A DNA stretch of 43,326 bases from Xenorhabdus sp. BG5 (GTDB lineage Bacteria > Pseudomonadota > Gammaproteobacteria > Enterobacterales > Enterobacteriaceae): positions 1-43,326 of the forward strand of contig NZ_JADEUG010000033.1 in the NCBI RefSeq assembly GCF_015163665.1, given 5' to 3'. Shown here piece after piece: positions 39,621-43,326 of the stretch. How positions within the stretch are numbered: the first letter of the stretch is position 1; every line of letters starts with the position of its first letter. The translations under genes were made by a program, and so were the position numbers. A model generated the notes under the pieces. That model was not told the DNA's origin. It ran no database searches and was given only the letters and a program-made list of their open reading frames with translations.

Positions 39621-39730
39621 ATGTGATTGGTAGATCTGAATTGCACTTTTCAGTAACTTTACCAGCCCAACGCTTTACTGGCAGTACTTTACCGATAATA
39701 TTTTGCCGATATAGAAAAACTGTATATTTC

Positions 39731-39759
39731 TTGACACCTCGTCAAGTCAGCAATAAAAT
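39731..39759 (+). promoter_or_regulatory. Str operon promoter
   Basis: TTGACA (39731-39736) and TAAAAT (39754-39759) are separated by 17 bp: a consensus -35, optimal spacing and a near-consensus -10. Transcription should begin near 39766, about 78 bases before rpsL. Confidence 0.85.
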
Positions 39760-39801
39760 TCCGCGTCCTCTTGTTTTGTCATAATGACAGAGAGAGGGTA
39801 A

Positions 39802-40218
<417 letters not shown>

Positions 40219-40295
40219 TGGTTCTCCGTTAAGTAAGGCCAAACATTTTTCACATTAATGTCAAAATAAACTCGTAGAGTTTTGGACAACCCTGA

Positions 40296-40787
<492 letters not shown>

Positions 40788-40883
40788 TCCCTTATTGGGT
40801 ATTTCATCGGCAGTGAAGAATAAGTTCCGGGTGGCTGTCTGGCTACCCGTTCTCTAAATTGAACGCCCACGAGAGAGGAAAAA

Positions 40884-42992
40884 ATGGCTCGTAAAACCCC
40901 TATAACTCGTTACCGTAATATCGGTATCAGTGCGCACATTGACGCGGGTAAAACCACTACCACCGAACGTATTCTGTTCTACACTGGTGTAAGCCATAAG
41001 ATCGGTGAAGTTCATGATGGCGCTGCTACTATGGACTGGATGGAGCAGGAGCAAGAACGTGGTATTACCATCACGTCTGCTGCGACTACCGCATTCTGGT
41101 CTGGTATGGCTAAACAGTATGAGCCACACCGTATCAACATCATCGACACCCCAGGCCACGTTGACTTCACTATCGAAGTAGAACGTTCCATGCGTGTTCT
41201 TGACGGTGCAGTAATGGTTTACTGTGCAGTTGGTGGTGTTCAGCCACAGTCTGAAACTGTATGGCGTCAGGCGAATAAATATAGCGTTCCACGTATCGCG
41301 TTCGTTAACAAAATGGACCGTATGGGAGCGAACTTCCTGCGCGTTGTTGAGCAGATCAAAACTCGTCTGGCTGCTAACCCTGTTCCTCTGCAATTGGCAA
41401 TCGGTGCAGAAGATACCTTCACCGGTATTATTGATTTGCTGAAAATGAAAGCAATCAACTGGAACGACGAAGATCAGGGTATTACCTTCGAATACGAAGA
41501 TATCCCAGCAGACATGCTTGAGCAAGCTCAGGAATGGCATCAGAACCTGATTGAATCCGCAGCAGAAGCATCAGAAGAGCTGATGGATAAATACCTGGGC
41601 GGTGAAGAGCTGACTGAAGAAGAAATCAAGGCAGCCCTGCGTAAGCGTGTTCTGGCTAACGAAATTATCCTGGTTACCTGTGGTTCTGCATTTAAGAACA
41701 AAGGTGTTCAGGCAATGCTGGATGCAGTTGTCGAATATCTGCCAGCACCAACGGATGTTGAATCCATCAAAGGTATGCTGCCAGATGGTAAAGATACCCC
41801 AGCTGAGCGTCACTCCAGTGATGAAGAGCCGTTCTCTGCACTGGCGTTTAAAATCGCGACTGACCCGTTTGTGGGTAACCTGACTTTCTTCCGTGTTTAC
41901 TCTGGTGTGGTTAACTCTGGTGACACTGTACTGAACCCGGTGAAAGACAAAAAAGAACGTTTTGGCCGTATCGTTCAGATGCACGCTAACAAACGTGAAG
42001 AAATTAAAGAAGTCCGTGCAGGCGACATCGCTGCTGCTATCGGTCTGAAAGATGTAACCACAGGTGATACTCTCTGTGACATGAACGCCCCAATCATTCT
42101 GGAGCGCATGGAATTCCCAGAGCCAGTTATCTCTGTTGCTATCGAGCCAAAAACTAAAGCTGACCAAGAAAAAATGGGTATCGCTTTAGGTCGTCTGGCT
42201 CAGGAAGACCCATCTTTCCGCGTGAGCAGTGATGAAGAGACTGGTCAGACTATCATCGCAGGTATGGGTGAGCTGCACCTCGACGTTCTGGTTGACCGTA
42301 TGCGTCGTGAATTCAACGTTGAAGCGAACGTAGGTAAACCTCAGGTTGCTTACCGTGAAACTATTCGTGCTTCTGTTGAGCAGGAAGGTAAACACGCTAA
42401 ACAGTCCGGTGGTCGCGGTCAGTACGGTCATGTTTGGCTACGTATCGAGCCTCTGGAAGCAGGTGGTGCTGGTTACGAATTCGCGAACGAAATCGTTGGT
42501 GGTGTTGTTCCTAAAGAATACATCCCAGGCGTCGACAAAGGCGTTCAGGAACAGCTGAAGAGCGGTGTTCTGGCTGGTTATCCAATCGTTGACGTTAAAG
42601 TTGCCCTGTTCGATGGTTCTTACCATGACGTTGACTCCTCAGAAATCGCCTTTAAAATTGCTGCATCCATGGCATTTAAAGAAGGCTTCATGAAAGCGAA
42701 ACCAGTTCTGCTGGAACCTATCATGAAAGTCGAAGTGGAAACACCAGAAGACTACATGGGTGACGTCATCGGTGACCTGAACCGTCGCCGTGGTATGATC
42801 GATGGTATGGATGATATAGCTACGGGCAAAATTGTTCGTGCTCAAGTACCATTGTCTGAAATGTTTGGTTATGCTACTGACCTGCGTTCTCAGACCCAAG
42901 GTCGTGCTTCTTACTCCATGGAGTTCTTGAAGTACAACGAAGCGCCTAGCAACGTCGCTCAGGCTATTATCGAAGCTCGTAAATCCAGATAA
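40884..42992 (+). CDS. fusA: Elongation factor G
   Basis: EF-G drives ribosomal translocation and, with RRF, recycling. The 702-residue protein (E. coli 704) has G1 [14 protein letters not shown], the switch I region [13 protein letters not shown]3 [10 protein letters not shown]4 NKMDRMGAN and domains II-V, including the domain IV loop near [18 protein letters not shown] precedes the ATG. Codon bias is strong. It follows rpsG by 96 bp in the conserved str order. Confidence 0.99.
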   Translation: MARKTPITRYRNIGISAHIDAGKTTTTERILFYTGVSHKIGEVHDGAATMDWMEQEQERGITITSAATTAFWSGMAKQYEPHRINIIDTPGHVDFTIEVERSMRVLDGAVMVYCAVGGVQPQSETVWRQANKYSVPRIAFVNKMDRMGANFLRVVEQIKTRLAANPVPLQLAIGAEDTFTGIIDLLKMKAINWNDEDQGITFEYEDIPADMLEQAQEWHQNLIESAAEASEELMDKYLGGEELTEEEIKAALRKRVLANEIILVTCGSAFKNKGVQAMLDAVVEYLPAPTDVESIKGMLPDGKDTPAERHSSDEEPFSALAFKIATDPFVGNLTFFRVYSGVVNSGDTVLNPVKDKKERFGRIVQMHANKREEIKEVRAGDIAAAIGLKDVTTGDTLCDMNAPIILERMEFPEPVISVAIEPKTKADQEKMGIALGRLAQEDPSFRVSSDEETGQTIIAGMGELHLDVLVDRMRREFNVEANVGKPQVAYRETIRASVEQEGKHAKQSGGRGQYGHVWLRIEPLEAGGAGYEFANEIVGGVVPKEYIPGVDKGVQEQLKSGVLAGYPIVDVKVALFDGSYHDVDSSEIAFKIAASMAFKEGFMKAKPVLLEPIMKVEVETPEDYMGDVIGDLNRRRGMIDGMDDIATGKIVRAQVPLSEMFGYATDLRSQTQGRASYSMEFLKYNEAPSNVAQAIIEARKSR

Positions 42993-43016
42993 GTTTTCGA
43001 GTTTACTATCTTTTTA

Positions 43017-43326
<310 letters not shown>

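Noticed and set aside
39657-39692. Three CTTTAC copies upstream of rpsL
   Set aside because: Spacing is uneven (16 and 14 bp), the motif is short and AT-rich, and chance is sufficient.
40854-41540. Long minus-strand ORFs opposite fusA and rpsL
   Set aside because: They are antisense by-products of strong codon bias in highly expressed genes.

Overview
The window looks like a chromosomal segment of an enterobacterium of the Xenorhabdus/Photorhabdus type (Morganellaceae). Most predicted proteins match Escherichia coli proteins at near-identical lengths (CRP, PolA, Gor, the str operon), base composition is moderately AT-rich with very AT-rich intergenic DNA, and the left end carries a decaying Rhs/PAAR effector gene. 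The genus is inferred from gene content and style, not from a database match; Proteus or Providencia relatives are not excluded.

Layout. (1) 1-4.3 kb, accessory: a broken rhs gene (in-frame TAG, lost C-terminus, out-of-frame toxin-tail fossil), about 900 bp of debris, an orphan membrane-anchored gene and a DUF1090 gene. (2) 4.5-6.9 kb: rlmJ and gor, separated by a MITE-like inverted-repeat unit. (3) 7-15.8 kb: a complete AI-2 quorum-signal uptake and degradation locus, lsrRK divergent from lsrACDBFG. (4) 15.8-23.3 kb: mobAB, then yihD-srkA-dsbA, polA, the sRNA Spot 42 (spf) and engB, as in E. coli. (5) 23.8-28.9 kb: ppiA, pabA, argD, crp, prkB, yheU. (6) 29.0-32.7 kb, a variable island: a LysE/RhtB exporter, a 49-codon in-frame relic of the N-acetylmuramate transporter gene murP, intact murQ, a 1.1 kb AT-rich desert and a LysR-type regulator. 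(7) 32.9-43.3 kb, conserved core: yheS, yheV, slyD, slyX, fkpA, yheO-tusDCB and the str operon rpsL-rpsG-fusA-tuf, with tuf cut by the window end.

How the genes work together. The Lsr proteins form one circuit: LsrACDB imports AI-2, LsrK phosphorylates it, phospho-AI-2 relieves LsrR repression, and LsrF and LsrG degrade it. SrkA/DsbA and PpiA/FkpA serve envelope protein quality; a textbook CpxR box lies before ppiA and a weaker one before yihD-srkA-dsbA. TusBCD and the str operon serve tRNA thiolation and translation. Two correctly spaced ARG boxes precede argD, and three DnaA-box-like sites precede polA.

Most notable: the miniature murP, which keeps a start codon, a ribosome-binding site, an open frame and a membrane segment after losing over 90% of the gene. 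It lies directly downstream of an intact murQ and tail to tail with an exporter gene. Also of interest are the Rhs wreckage with a possible orphan immunity gene, two different short inverted-repeat elements, and a GC-rich palindrome inside the AT-rich desert.
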